This document shows positions 53,269 through 64,000 of a stretch of 64,000 nt of DNA, piece after piece. Source of the DNA: Xiphophorus maculatus. Lineage: Eukaryota; Chordata; Actinopteri; Cyprinodontiformes; Poeciliidae. The DNA lies in assembly GCF_002775205.1 (NCBI RefSeq), contig NC_036454.1:13598882-13662881 (forward strand), given 5' to 3'. How positions within the stretch are numbered: position 1 is the stretch's first letter; each line of letters begins with the position of its first letter. Position numbers and translations under genes: made by a program. The notes beneath the pieces were generated by a model. The model did not search any database, was not told where the DNA came from, and saw only the letters and a list, made by a program, of their open reading frames with translations.

Positions 53269-56229
53269 GTAAGGCTTTTTTTTTTAAGAAAAACAAAAAA
53301 AACAATTGTAGTTATAGTGTGCTCAACTCCTATGGTGTAGAGTTGAAAATTAGAAAAAAAGTTCATATATTCCCTCATCTGTTAGGTATGGCTTATTTTT
53401 TCAAAGACTTTATTTTTTTTAGGAATGCTTGTTTTTCTGATAGAATTGACTCTACAGTTTACTAATTAATATTTAATTTAAATCCTTGTGGTCTGTTAAT
53501 CAGAAGGTTTTTGAGATGTGAAAAAATCAGACATTTACACTTAACATTGATCTTATCTTCAGTCTAATCATGGCATATTGCCCTCATAAAAAAATAAAGT
53601 CTGACTAGTTTCACCACTTGCATTAAAACATTTAGACACTAAGGCTTAAAAAAATTAACATCTTGCTGATTCTATTCCATCAAAACAAGGTGATTGCTGT
53701 TTTTGCAACTTAAATGCTGATTAAATGTTGGAAAAGCTCACTCTGTTTCTAGGGGGGAGGAGGGGCCCAATCATCCTGCAGGAGAAGCTTGTTTCAAGCA
53801 CTTGTAATCATGATCTTGTTCTTTTGACCCTGATCTATATATCATAACCACTATTGAGAGTCAGGAAAAGTCTGGTCACTTTAAAACTCATTTCCCTGTC
53901 TCCTTTTTTAATAGCAGACCAGTATTCAGTATTTAGCTAATGTATAAATTAAACATATCCCTCTTTTCATAAGGTCGACGTGCAATTCCTGATCATGACC
54001 TTTCTCTCTCCTGTGGATATCTGCAACCTGGGAGCCACTTGTCGATACTGGAGGGCCATGGTGAGAGATCCGTTACTGTGGAAATTCTTCCTGTTGCGGG
54101 ACATGCCACATTGGTCATCCATCGATCATCTGACAATGCCAGATCTGGAGTTGCTGGATGCACCGCTAGTCAGTGAGCGTGAAAGTTTGGATGACAGAAA
54201 AGAAGAGGAAGAGAAAAATAGGGAACTGAAATGTGACTACATGTCCGAGTAGGTATATTCTTAATGCGTTGATTTAAAACCAATTTGTAAAAGTTTCCTC
54301 CATATGTTTTTTTTTAAATTACTGTTTTGTTTTACCAGATACCTGAAAGGTTGTCCATCCTGCAGACAGCAGTGGTTGCCCTCCCGACCAGCATATGAAC
54401 TTCTGACCTCATTCCTTCAGTATCTGGTGCCCTCATCCGAACCTCGCTATGCAATGTTTGGGCCTGGCATGGAGCAGCTAGATGTCTCTTTGGTCACAAG
54501 ACTGATGCATGCCCCCGATCTGCTACCTGTGTCAGGTACTCCACACAGGCAGATAAATGGTAAGGCAATGCTAAGTTTTCCTTTTTGTTATTGCTATTTT
54601 TGCTAATTGTTCCGTTTCTGCAAATATAAATAAAACACAATTGTCATATTATTATTGCATCCTGAATCCAAGACTTATGCAATACGATCTAAAAAGCTTA
54701 AAAAACCGTAGACTATATACCACTTCATTTTTTGTTCTACTTTACCACATTACAATCCCAACTTTAATGTATATTACTGGGTTTGCCAGAGACTGCTTTT
54801 TTACTAGTTCGTTCTATAAATGGCTCTATCTCAGTCAGATTGGATGAAGAGCATCTGTGAACATCAATTGCAACAGTTCGACCCTCCATGGCATGTAGCA
54901 ACTTTTAAAAAACACGTTAAGAATTTTTTTTCAGCGAGGGCTTTATTTCTTTCAATTCCTCCTTGAAAATCAGATTCACACAGGATGTAATAGCTGGCCT
55001 GTCAGCAGGAGCTGTGGATGTCTAATGGGGCTGGTGGACAGCCATGTCTACTTTTGCAGAAGGGCCACTCTATTCACCATTAGTTTACTATTGTTCTCCA
55101 ATAAACATCTGAGGCCTCAATAAAGTAGTTGTGGTTTTACTGTGATAAAATTTTTAAGACTTTGAATCCCTTTCTTTCCACTTTGAGTTAGTCTACCATA
55201 TAAAATCCCAATAATATTTGTTGTGTAGAATTTCAGGTTGAAATATGAGACAGTGTGAAAGAATTGCATGCATTGAATGCATTATCTGTCCATCTTACTT
55301 GTAGTTTTATGGCCTACCACATGATGGCAGTATTTACATTCTTTACTAGTTACTGTCAGACTAAAATAGTAAACCAAACTAAATCCAGACACCGTTTTTA
55401 TTCTAGGTATTGGCTCTGGGATCAGCTACTTGTTCAACAACCAACACAAATTTAACATCCTAACGCTATATTCCACAAACAAGTAAGATCTTTATTCAAG
55501 ATGTCACAGAGTTGCAGTTATTCACAAATCGTTTTTTGTTTAAATCTCTGTGAGCACACGGAGATTTACACTACGACTGTAGTAACTTTGCTTTCTGTCT
55601 GCAGAGCCGAGAGAGAAAAAGCACGACTGCAGCAGCAGAGCATCAGCAATAAGCTCTTTATCTTTGAAGGAACTGATGACGCGGGTTATCCAGTGTATAC
55701 TCCTGCTCCTCAGGTGCAGAAGGTGTGCCAGGAGGTGGATGGCTTCATTTATGTTGCCAATGCAGAACCTGGAAAAGGTGAGGGAAAATTTAAGCTTTTC
55801 TTTTTTTTTGCAGCCATTGGTAATGTTTGACTTTTGAATAACTGCATGAAAACATTTATTTCTCAGGTGATGGGGCGTCTGAGGCCGCCCAGATTAGAGC
55901 TGTGCTGAATTTTGTTGGGGATTCCACAGCCAAGCCACTACTGGTGCTCTCCTGCGTCTCACGGGAACCAGAGGAAGCGAGTGAAGGAGCCAAATGTCGG
56001 ACACCCTGCGTTTATGTGGCAAAGAGACTTGGCCTTCCTCAGCTATCTAATCGCTGGATGGTAACTATATCATACGTCATTAATTCCAAACTTTCTACTT
56101 AACCATGTAGATAATTTTCAAAAAGTGTGTCTTTTTTCCTTTCAGGTGCAGGATACAGTGGCAGAATCATTAACAGGGGTTTTAGATGGGATTGCCTGGC
56201 TGCTGAAGTCTTCTGGCGTCAAAATTTAG
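53116..56229 (+). CDS. fbxo4: F-box only protein 4, 7 exons
   Basis: FBXO4 is the substrate-binding subunit of an SCF (SKP1-CUL1-F-box) ubiquitin ligase; known targets of the mammalian protein include TRF1 and, reportedly, cyclin D1. Coding exons: 53116-53268, 53974-54248, 54339-54559, 55407-55482, 55605-55777, 55867-56060, 56146-56229. That is 1176 bp, 391 aa (human 387). All introns are GT-AG and in phase. The F-box is at about 52-94 (VDVQFLIMTFLSPVDICNLG, then YW and RDPLLWKFFLLRD). The C-terminal half matches the atypical small-GTPase-like domain that binds TRF1 in human: RYAMFGPGMEQLD, NNQHKFNILTLYST, VCQEVDGFIYVANAEPG, PLLVLSC. Residues near 120-140 form a charged insert (RKEEEEKNREL). 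The human Ser-Pro phospho-site near residue 12 has no counterpart in this N-terminus. Confidence 0.96.
53269..53973 (+). other. fbxo4: fbxo4 intron 1
   Basis: About 700 bp, nothing recognised. Confidence 0.7.
53974..54248 (+). CDS. fbxo4: fbxo4 exon 2, F-box
   Basis: 275 bp, 91 codons plus two bases. Holds the F-box and the charged insert. The donor GA|GTAGGT is used; reading on would meet TAG at once. Acceptor TAAG. Confidence 0.95.
54339..54559 (+). CDS. fbxo4: fbxo4 exon 3
   Basis: 221 bp, starting with one base completing Glu, then YLKGCPSCRQQWLPSRPAYE onward to HRQIN. Acceptor ACCAG, donor GTAAGG. Confidence 0.96.
54560..55406 (+). other. fbxo4: fbxo4 intron 3 with Tc1-like relic
   Basis: About 850 bp. 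From about 54710 to 55250, blocks such as 'ttaccacattacaatcccaa' and 'ctaccatataaaatcccaat' match the local Tc1-like family, much decayed. Confidence 0.55.
55407..55482 (+). CDS. fbxo4: fbxo4 exon 4
   Basis: 76 bp: completes Gly, then IGSGISYLFNNQHKFNILTL YSTN in frame, leaving two bases of Lys. Acceptor TCTAG, donor GTAAGA. Confidence 0.95.
55605..55777 (+). CDS. fbxo4: fbxo4 exon 5
   Basis: 173 bp: completes Lys, then AEREKARLQQQSISNKLFIF onward through VDGFIYVANAEPGK. Acceptor TGCAG, donor GTGAGG. Confidence 0.96.
55867..56060 (+). CDS. fbxo4: fbxo4 exon 6
   Basis: 194 bp: completes Gly, then DGASEAAQIRAVLNFVGDST onward with PLLVLSCVS. Acceptor CTCAG, donor GTAACT. Confidence 0.96.
56146..56229 (+). 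CDS. fbxo4: fbxo4 exon 7 (last coding exon)
   Basis: 84 bp, 27 codons and TAG: VQDTVAESLTGVLDGIAWLL then KSSGVKI. Acceptor TTCAG. Confidence 0.96.
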   Translation: MQDTVAESLTGVLDGIAWLLKSSGVKI

Positions 56230-56798
56230 GGATGATATATTGGTGTGCCCCAATACCATCAAAGAGAATTTGACCACACTGCCACCTAATTTTGATGTCA
56301 GTATCCACCACTTTATTATTTTCACCTTGTAAGCTTAGCTGTCTGATCTGCCAAAATCTTACTTGAGGGAAGTAAGTGGAGTTAAATTAAAAGGTTGAGC
56401 AGCAAAGAGGAAAACTGGGACTCATGTGAATGAGCTAGTAGAGATATCTTTTTTTAAGTGGTGCAAGTGAAGGAATTCCAATTGGGCTGTAGAGCGTAGA
56501 AACCGAACAAACTGAATTATTTAACACTAACTGCAAGAAAACAAAATGCTGAAGCTGCATTGAGATTCTTTCACTTCTTTGCAAATCAGGGAATGTATAC
56601 CTGCTGTAAAAACATAACGTTTCACCTTGAAGAAAATTTGGTGACACTTTTTTTACTTGTTTGGTTATTTTATATTTCCATATGATCACCAATGTTGTAT
56701 CATTTCTTGACCCCTGGATTTCATAATTATGAATGTTTACTAGAAACTGTCCTGTGAAAGTGTCTTCATAAAAATGTTAGGAAAAAATTAAGTCTTCA

Positions 56799-56804
56799 AA
56801 TAAA
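56799..56804 (+). promoter_or_regulatory. fbxo4: poly(A) signal candidate, fbxo4
   Basis: AATAAA about 570 bp after the stop, followed by ATGTTT; another near 56898. Confidence 0.4.
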
Positions 56805-56812
56805 ATGTTTAC

Positions 56813-56890
56813 ACATAGGTAAATCTATGAAATCTATTATATGAATGTAAATCTATTAAATTTACATAGGTAAATCTAAGAAATCTATTA
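56813..56890. repeat. 27-bp direct repeat
   Basis: ACATAGGTAAATCTATGAAA onward (56813-56839) recurs at 56864-56890 with one difference. The spacer holds a third partial unit ('gtaaatctatta'). Confidence 0.9.
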
Positions 56891-57204
56891 AAAAACAAAT
56901 AAAAAGTTAGAACTTTTGATGAGCATTGGATATTTGAAACATTTTGTAAGATGCTTTTGTTGAATACACATGTTTTTATTTCTTAAGAGCAGGAAAAAAT
57001 TACCCTTTTTATTCAGTTCATACTCTTGTCGATTTATTTAATATGCAGTGACTTTTAAAAATTACCTTTGCCCCATTCACATCCCTAGACCTTCTGTTTG
57101 ACTATTATACGTGTTACACCGCTCCCCACTGCAGATTATATCAGTCAACATCTGTAAAATGTTTTGTCTATTATTGTGCATAAAGTATCATGAATTATAT
57201 TTTA

Positions 57205-57262
57205 ATCTTTTAATGCTCTGCATTAAAAGATGCAGAATTTTCTTTAAATTCTAAATTCTGCA
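57205..57262. repeat. two adjacent hairpins
   Basis: ATCTTTTAATGC / GCATTAAAAGAT (57205-57216 / 57220-57231) with a 3-nt loop, then TGCAGAATTT / AAATTCTGCA (57231-57240 / 57253-57262). All arms are perfect. Confidence 0.9.
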
Positions 57263-59033
57263 CATTTGCGTCACTCAGATTGCCACCGCCTGCCCCTTAA
57301 TGTGTTTAAAGTTGTGTGTTTGAATAGAAAATGGCAACCTAACCTGGTTCACCTCCATTTTCTGCATCCATAATGGCATAGTTCAGACGCTTTAATGGCA
57401 ACAATAGGATCAATTCACCAGCATGTTAGGTATGACAAGATAATATGCTTCACTGACTCTCTTTTATTCTGGTCCCCTTAGTAACATTAAATTGTCAGCA
57501 AATGTTCTTTCTTCTAACCAACCCTTCCATCAAAAGGTTCCTCTGTCTCAGAAGTCATTTTTATACACGTGTAGGTTTAGAACAAGATCATGATTGCTTC
57601 CATTTGGGTCGATTAGGCAAACTTTAACGGTATTGAAGCGGAGATTGTTTTGTTTTTTTTTGTTTTAGTTTTTTCGTGCAATCTTTAATTTTCAGGAAAT
57701 AATGGTGAATTCAGCCTGCTAACTGTGGGCATCTGTATGCAATTAGTGTGCTTCTAGGAGAGACAGGCATACGCTTTCTACCTTCTGTTCTGTGTAAACA
57801 GGATGTTTTGTCTTTGGTCCTCACTCTGCAGTTTTTTACCTTCTGTCTCGTCTTGTCTGCCTGTATATGTGTTTGTGTATAAGAGAGAGTTCATAGTTTA
57901 TACGGGCTGGACGATCAGCTTGGATGACATTTAGATAGTCATTCATAACGGTCAACCTGTTTGCAGGCCAAGTAGGGACTAACACTAATAGTTGCTGTTT
58001 GGATAAATATATGATTTTGTAATGTTTGTTCAGTCATCTGAACAAATAAAAGAAATTCTTAGGTTAACCTGAGGTTGATTTTGAACTACTTTTAAATAAA
58101 TAAATACGAAACAGAGTTATGGTGGGTTAACTCTGTTTAGTATTGCAGCTTCTTATCTAGATATTTTTAAAGTCTTTCTACTAAAGTCTGTGAACCATGA
58201 GCAATTCTCAACCAGTGAGATGTAGGTTTGGTGGGGGAGGGGCTCAGTCATGTTTCGGACTGTTGAATGAGTACCAGACCTTCAGCTGCATCTTGTCTTC
58301 TTAAGTCACTGGGGCCCTCTAAAATTAGAGGAAGGGAAGAAGATACCCTGACTGACTGATTTAAAACAGGCCACAGATTAGTGAGATGACACTTTATAGA
58401 AATATGTTAGGGAGTAAGGAATGTAAGAATATAAAGTTTTGCAAGTACTGACTGAAAAAGTACGACAAAGTGCTAAATGTGCAGTCCAAATGCACAGTGC
58501 AGTCAGACATTTACATGGATGTAATCAAATTTGGACTTTTATTCATGCATTTGAGCTGTTGTTTTTCCAGGGTGGACTGATCACACAACTTAAAAATTCA
58601 GAAAGTTTTAACAATGAGTACCACGTGCATAGGTTGGAATTTATTCTGAATTCGCACAGTGTTAGAATTATACACACAGGCTGAATTATACACATGCTCT
58701 CTAACTAATGTTTGGATAAATGTTCCTCAGCAAGTTGTAAAGAAACTACAAGCTTTTTCTAGCCATCCATATGAGCCTATAATGTTTTTATTTTAATATT
58801 TGACCTTTTTTGAATCAGAAATGACAGAGCTCATTTAAATTGTTTGTTATTCAGCATAGCCAGGATGGAGCTAAATTTTAGGTATAGTCTACACGTTTTC
58901 CACTGAGGTCGAAAAGCTGAGGAATATTAACGTCTCAGACCAAATGTTGTTGACTTTGTGAACCAACTGGTTCACAGAGTTCAATCAGGATTTCATACCA
59001 TGATTTCTTGTATATTTTTAATTTGGTTCTTTC

Positions 59034-59086
59034 CAGTTTAATTGTATGTTTGTGGAACAAACTTCCACAAACTTCCAATTAAACTG
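59034..59086. repeat. nested hairpin
   Basis: Outer arms CAGTTTAATTG (59034-59044) and CAATTAAACTG (59076-59086); inner arms GTTTGTGGAA (59048-59057) and TTCCACAAAC (59063-59072), loop CAAAC. A near-continuous stem of about 21 bp. Confidence 0.9.
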
Positions 59087-59503
59087 TGAGTGATGCTGTG
59101 CCTCGTAAAGGCTTTTAAAAAAGAAAAAAAAAGTTGTATTTAGTTATGTTCAAGTGAAGCAGAAAATTGCAGCTGTAAAATAGCCAACTTGTCCATACTT
59201 ACAATAAGAGCAATGATTAAACAGTAAGTGTAACAAAGAGGCTCCGTGACAACCCATATTTTTCTTCCCGTAGTAAGGATAGCAAGTGACGTAAATACAA
59301 AGTCATCAAGTCTCCATAGTAACCTTCAGATGCTTTGTGCTTTTGTAAAATTTGACAGAAAACACTCCAAGTGCAAGATGGATCAATTCGTGGAAAAGGA
59401 CCTTCTGTTATGTTTTGGGACTGTTTCTACTCCAGAACCCCTGGGAACTTCATTACAGACCACAGCCAATATGAACCTCTTAAATTAGTCTGAGATTTTA
59501 AAT

Positions 59504-59728
59504 AAAAATGTGATGATCGGGCGTGCTGTGGTGGCGTAGGGGATAGCGCGACCCACGTTTGGAGGCTTTGAGTCCTCGACGCAGCCGTCGCGTGTTCGAT
59601 TCCCGGATCCTGCAACATTTACCGCATGTCTTCCCCCTTCTCCCTTTCCTGTCAGCCTACTGTCATATAAGGGACACTAGAGCCCACAAACGACCCCCTG
59701 GAGGGGAGGGGAAAAAAATGTGATGATC
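59504..59728 (+). mobile_element. tRNA-derived SINE with 15-bp target duplications
   Basis: Body 59519-59713 (195 bp). The head holds pol III A-box TGGCGTAGGGG (59532-59542) and B-box GTTCGATTCCC (59594-59604) at tRNA-like spacing; the tail ('gcatgtcttcccccttctcc' onward) is a fish SINE body type. AAAAATGTGATGATC flanks it exactly on both sides (59504-59518, 59714-59728), so the insertion is fairly young. It encodes no protein and would depend on a LINE. Confidence 0.9.
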
Positions 59729-62713
59729 TATACTGGAGAACTGAAAGGGAGTCATAAACAAGATCATGAACTAAAACATATGGCCAAATCAACACAGAAC
59801 ACCATAGACAAACTGTAACTTTTTCATGCTCATCTCAGTCCCTATTCTGTATACTCTGACATTAGATAAGTAATTAAAAACTATTAGGGAGGGAATAAAC
59901 GTATCCAAGCACTGTTAAGGTGAAAATCACCAGGTTTATTACTATCAGCTAAGACCTACAGATTCTTAAACGTCTATTTTATACCCGAGCTCAGAAAAAA
60001 TAAAAAAATAAAAATGGAAACAGACTGACTCCCTTCACACGTGCAGAAAACATCTCCAGGACCATAATCTTCAATGTCTTATGTCTGACAAGTACGGCCA
60101 AATATTTCACCAGATTGTTGCTGTGAAATTTCATGAGCATTAAAATAAAACATAACATGACATTACATTTAGATTAATAAAGTCACAAGATATTCGCCTG
60201 TAGTAAAATGTCCCCACCACAGTACTAAAATAAGAAGTTTTAATTGTTTACAAATAAATTAGAAAGTCTAGCAAATAAAAATTTGACATAATACACGTGA
60301 AAATTTTAGAAATATAAATCCAATATTTCTGCTGGATTAGTTTTAATATGATGACAATATTACAGTCAGTGGTAATAAAGCTCCATTGTTGCTTTTATTG
60401 TGCAAACATATCACAGAAGCACAAAACATGTGCTATGAGTGAACATACAAGTCCAGAATTAAGAAAGAAGTGATTGTTATTAATCTGATGGACTTGGCTG
60501 TAAGCAGATCACAGTCTTCTACAACTTCTGTTTTTCACACCTCCGCCTTCTCTGTTCTTCACTTTTTCTCTGCTAAGCTCTTCTTTTCATTAGACTTAAG
60601 TCCCTGATTTGTATTCCAAGATAACAGTCAAGATTAAAGTAGGCTTAGAGGAAAAAAACAGCATCATTTGCATGATGCTTTCACCGATTAAGCTAAGCGT
60701 CCCTCTTAATTGTGTTGTTTTGCACATGGTGGGGCTCTCATGGTGATACTCTGTAGATCCCATTCATACCAAGAAATCTTACCAATTTGCTTCAATTTCC
60801 TGCCCACTTCACCTTGTCTAGTTTACAACCCTACCTTTGGCATACATATGACAGGATAGGTAATGGTATAATACTGGATTATGGTTCAGAAAATTTATTT
60901 GTGAATGATTTTAAGTCTATCAGCAGCTAAAGAACAACGTGAAGCACACTTCCCTCCTGATTTTCTCAGTTGTTTCTTTATCTGTGTGCAATAGAGACTA
61001 CCACCTCCCTTTTCTAATCAAATAGGCAGCGAGGGCTTGACACAGATGTAAATTGCCACACTTTGACATGAAACTGCCCTAAATGCATTACAGGTGATTT
61101 GATGGGGTTGAGACAGAGGACACTCTTTTGTTATGGGGGAAGAAGAAACAGACAGCCTAGCACAAATTACATTGCTGCAAAAAAAGCATGCTTTGGCAGA
61201 AAACCAATAATGAAAATATGGTTGTGACTTGTAAAGCCTGAAGCATCTTGCTTATGTAGCTTGGAGTCTCTAAACCAAATCGCATTCAAAAACATGATCC
61301 AAAACATTTTATTTGGTTATCGGTCCTCATAAGGAGGTAACAAGAACCAAACAAATACATCTTAGCAAAACATATAAAAAACACTCCATTTGTAATCTGC
61401 ATTTAATTAAGGCATATATTCAGACTGGGATTCAGTCTTGTAACAAATTATGCTATCTTCAGGAAACTACGAGGACCCCCCAAAGCTTTTAGAGAAAGCC
61501 TTGAGGGTCATCAAGGTTTATTTTGGTAAATGTGAGACAGGTCTTTGTGTTCTTTTTGGTCACCTTAATCAAGACGAGTGTAGCCTGCAGTGCCTTAGAG
61601 GTTGTTCTGGGTTTTTATGACCTGCTGGATGAGTTCTGAATGAGCTTTTAGATTAATTTTTGTAGGACAACACGTTCTGTGGATTCCCAACTGTTCCATG
61701 TTTTTTTTTTCCACAGCTCTCACTGTAGTTCACTGGAGCTCTGTAGCTTTAAAAATGGCTTTGAAATATGTTTTAGCCTGATAGATATAAATGATTTTGC
61801 TTCCCATCTGTTGTTTAATTTCTTTAGATTGGTGGACGATATTGCTTTTCGAAATCTTTAAGCCTACATCATATTCTCAAACAGTTTCTCTTACTTTTTT
61901 GATCATGTAAATTACATTTTTACTCTGAGCAATATTGTTTTAGGAAAGATAATAAACTTCAATAGATAAAACAATAAATAAAAGTGTTGATTAAAATCTG
62001 CTATTTGTACTGGGCTGTCTTTGTATGATATAAAAAATTGTTTGATGACCTGAAACTGAAACATACAATCGAGAAGAAATCTGTAGTGAGGTAAATCATA
62101 TTTCATGGCACTGAACATTATTTTACCATGTAGATTCCCTTTGATTGGTACTGTAGTAACAACAAGTACCAACCATCCCACAGAAAGTACAGCTCTAGTG
62201 AAACATAATTCCTCCACTCCAGAGAATTCAGTGGCATTGGTCTGTGGGTCAGGTGCATTGTTCTCTTGTCACATTCAATACAGCATAAGTCCACATGATT
62301 CAGTAACGGATAAAGTGGTTCACTGCATGCCCCCATTCTCCTCGAACTGGAGCTATCTGTCACATAACTCCCTAATAAAAAGGGGATTCTTGGCCATTTA
62401 ATGGGTGCAGATAAATAACAAGTGTTCCTTAGTTTCAATATGAATGTCAAACACCTTTTGGAAATCAAATGAGAATAATGAGGGGAAAAAAAACTTGACA
62501 TAAACATTTAATCATAGATTTAGCCAATTAAAAGAAAAACCACAAAATATAACTTGGGGCTTGTTGTGTTACTGTAGGTTTTAATTGGAGATTTGAAGTA
62601 TTTATGTTGTTTTGTCTCTCATAAAGAGTGTTTTATGTGCAGTACAGTTGGAGGATTCCGAAATGTCAAACCATAACTTGTGGACCTTGTAAATGAGAAA
62701 GGGGGGTGGAGGG

Positions 62714-62720
62714 TATAAAA
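62714..62720 (+). promoter_or_regulatory. TATA-box-like TATAAAA
   Basis: TATAAAA follows a G-rich stretch (62700-62713). No gene is seen downstream in the window, so this may be chance. Confidence 0.2.
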
Positions 62721-62971
62721 ACAAGATGACTCTCAGTGCAGACAGGGCAATTGCATTTCCTCACCATCACATCACAAATTATGTGTTGACAAATTATGTC
62801 AACACAGAATCTGTACATTGGAAATTGGAGTGGAGGCGATGAAGAGATCAAAACATACTTCCAGCCCGCCTCCCTGCCTCTCTGTTGGTATTTGAATTTG
62901 TCTTGCATTATTTTTGGTATGTTTCCACTGCTCTTCAGATATGGTCTGGTAGTGTGCAACCTTGGGCAACT

Positions 62972-62995
62972 ATCTGACTTCAAATGAAGTCAGAT
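62972..62995. repeat. hairpin, 11-bp perfect arms
   Basis: ATCTGACTTCA pairs with TGAAGTCAGAT over AA. Confidence 0.9.
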
Positions 62996-64000
62996 TTATA
63001 GGTCACACATATCATTAATAAAGCAAACTTCATTTGCTCTAGCTTCATTAAGGCCATTGATTTTTTTTAAATACTGATAGATGTTTGCCCTCAAAAGACT
63101 GACTGAACCTACAGAACTGTGTAAGAAAAACACTCACGAGATCCATGCAAAACAAAATATGCTGTTTCTTGACAAATACAACTAACAATTGTGTGTCAAC
63201 AGCAAGCAACAGCTGGAAACATTTTTTTTCTCTTATATGCTCACGTGTTTGGGCTGGACCTCCATAGTGACCGGTGGCTGTTGGTCAGGGGGTGGACAGC
63301 TGCTGAAAGCTAAAATTATGGGCGAGCCTCTAGAGACTTCACATCTCTAATGAGCCCAGGGAGCAAGTAGTTTGTCCTGCATCCTCTCAGCCTAAATGCC
63401 GACTAATTCCATTTACAAGCCACCGTGTTTTGCAAGGAGCATTTTTATGGTTTTCTAAGAAGAAAAGGCTGTCTCTATAGCTACAAATCTGAACTGCGTT
63501 ACACTGCAAAATTTTATTTTACAAGGTATAAGTAGTAGCCATAAAAATTATTAATAAGAAAAGCAGCTTATTAGTTTTTAATGCTCAATATTCCCAGAAC
63601 CATATGCACTTCTGTAACTGTCTACCTAAATATTTTGATTACAATTCAACTGATAACATTGGTTTTGTGAAATGTAACTTTTGGTCCTGCGGGGGAACGC
63701 TAAGACTAATATGTCGAGTTGTCTCAGAAATGAATATTTAGCCCATCAACTTGGTAAAATTAGGAAGTGTTGTACAACCAATTCTTGAGGAAATTTCTTT
63801 GCTGAAGCAGTATTTCAGTTTGTATCCATGTTTATATAGTTTAGTGACAGTGCTCATTGCTAAAGTCAAAACGGCTGGCAAGAAGAGATTCTTAGCATTA
63901 CATACAGTTGCAGTTTTCAGCACATCGCCAGAAAAGATGAAACTTTACCAATAGTTTACCCAACAGGGCTAATGCTAATGCTAAAGTCAAAATTGTTGAC

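Larger units (their letters stand above)
56230..64000. other. intergenic region downstream of fbxo4
   Basis: Begins with the fbxo4 3' UTR. No coding exon recognised. Contains short hairpins, a direct repeat, a tRNA-derived SINE inserted in older repeat sequence, a TATAAAA at 62714-62720 in a G-rich setting, and a richer unique block at about 63240-63430. The 129-codon minus-strand frame near 62118-62507 has no recognisable domain. Confidence 0.7.

Noticed and set aside
59519..59610. possible tRNA gene
   Set aside because: A- and B-boxes are present, but the cloverleaf is degraded and the flanking tail and duplications show a SINE.
62118..62507. 129-codon minus-strand open frame
   Set aside because: No recognisable motif, overlapped by another open frame on the plus strand, and no splice or promoter support.
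56230..64000. search for ghr coding exons, the expected next gene
   Set aside because: No signal-peptide, WSXWS-like or cytokine-receptor frame was seen on the plus strand; an untranslated first exon cannot be excluded.

Overview
This is a vertebrate nuclear window, almost certainly from a ray-finned (teleost) fish. It is AT-rich, carries split genes with GT-AG introns, and is littered with relics of fish-type transposons: Tc1-like, hAT-like, piggyBac-like, a tRNA-derived SINE, and Rex1-like and L2-like LINEs. All 27 introns I reconstructed in the three genes obey GT-AG and keep reading frame. The species cannot be fixed from the sequence alone.

Three protein genes are present and each can be read end to end. 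(1) oxct1, minus strand, 46539 to 3851: 17 coding exons, 527 aa, the mitochondrial ketone-body enzyme succinyl-CoA:3-ketoacid CoA-transferase (SCOT). Its 35-aa first exon is short but fits in phase and looks like a transit peptide. (2) rimoc1 (C5orf51-type), plus strand, 48426 to 52128: 6 exons, 276 aa, the RAB7A-interacting MON1-CCZ1 subunit. (3) fbxo4, plus strand, 53116 to 56229: 7 exons, 391 aa, an SCF ubiquitin-ligase F-box protein. The order oxct1, rimoc1, fbxo4 is that of human 5p13. oxct1 and rimoc1 are head to head, about 1.9 kb apart. fbxo4 follows rimoc1 tail to head, with only about 230 bp between the last rimoc1 poly(A) signal and the fbxo4 ATG.

Layout: 1-3850 is the oxct1 3' flank with no recognisable gene. 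From 3851 to 46539 is oxct1, dominated by introns of 8.3, 9.1 and 13.6 kb full of repeats. From 46540 to 48425 is the divergent intergenic region with a Rex1-like LINE relic and the rimoc1 promoter. From 48426 to 56229 are rimoc1 and fbxo4. From 56230 to 64000 is intergenic and includes an almost intact SINE. In human, GHR lies beyond FBXO4, but I see no ghr coding exon here.

The genes do not form one pathway: SCOT burns ketone bodies in mitochondria, RIMOC1 supports RAB7A-dependent mitophagy and late endosome traffic, and FBXO4 selects proteins for ubiquitination. I found no convincing new multi-gene system. The most unusual signals are many short perfect hairpins and palindromes (one with 22-bp arms, one 28-bp perfect palindrome, two tandem clusters), a piggyBac-like element with a 16-bp internal palindrome, and promoter motifs: a CLEAR-like box just before the rimoc1 ATG and a ZNF143-like site before fbxo4.
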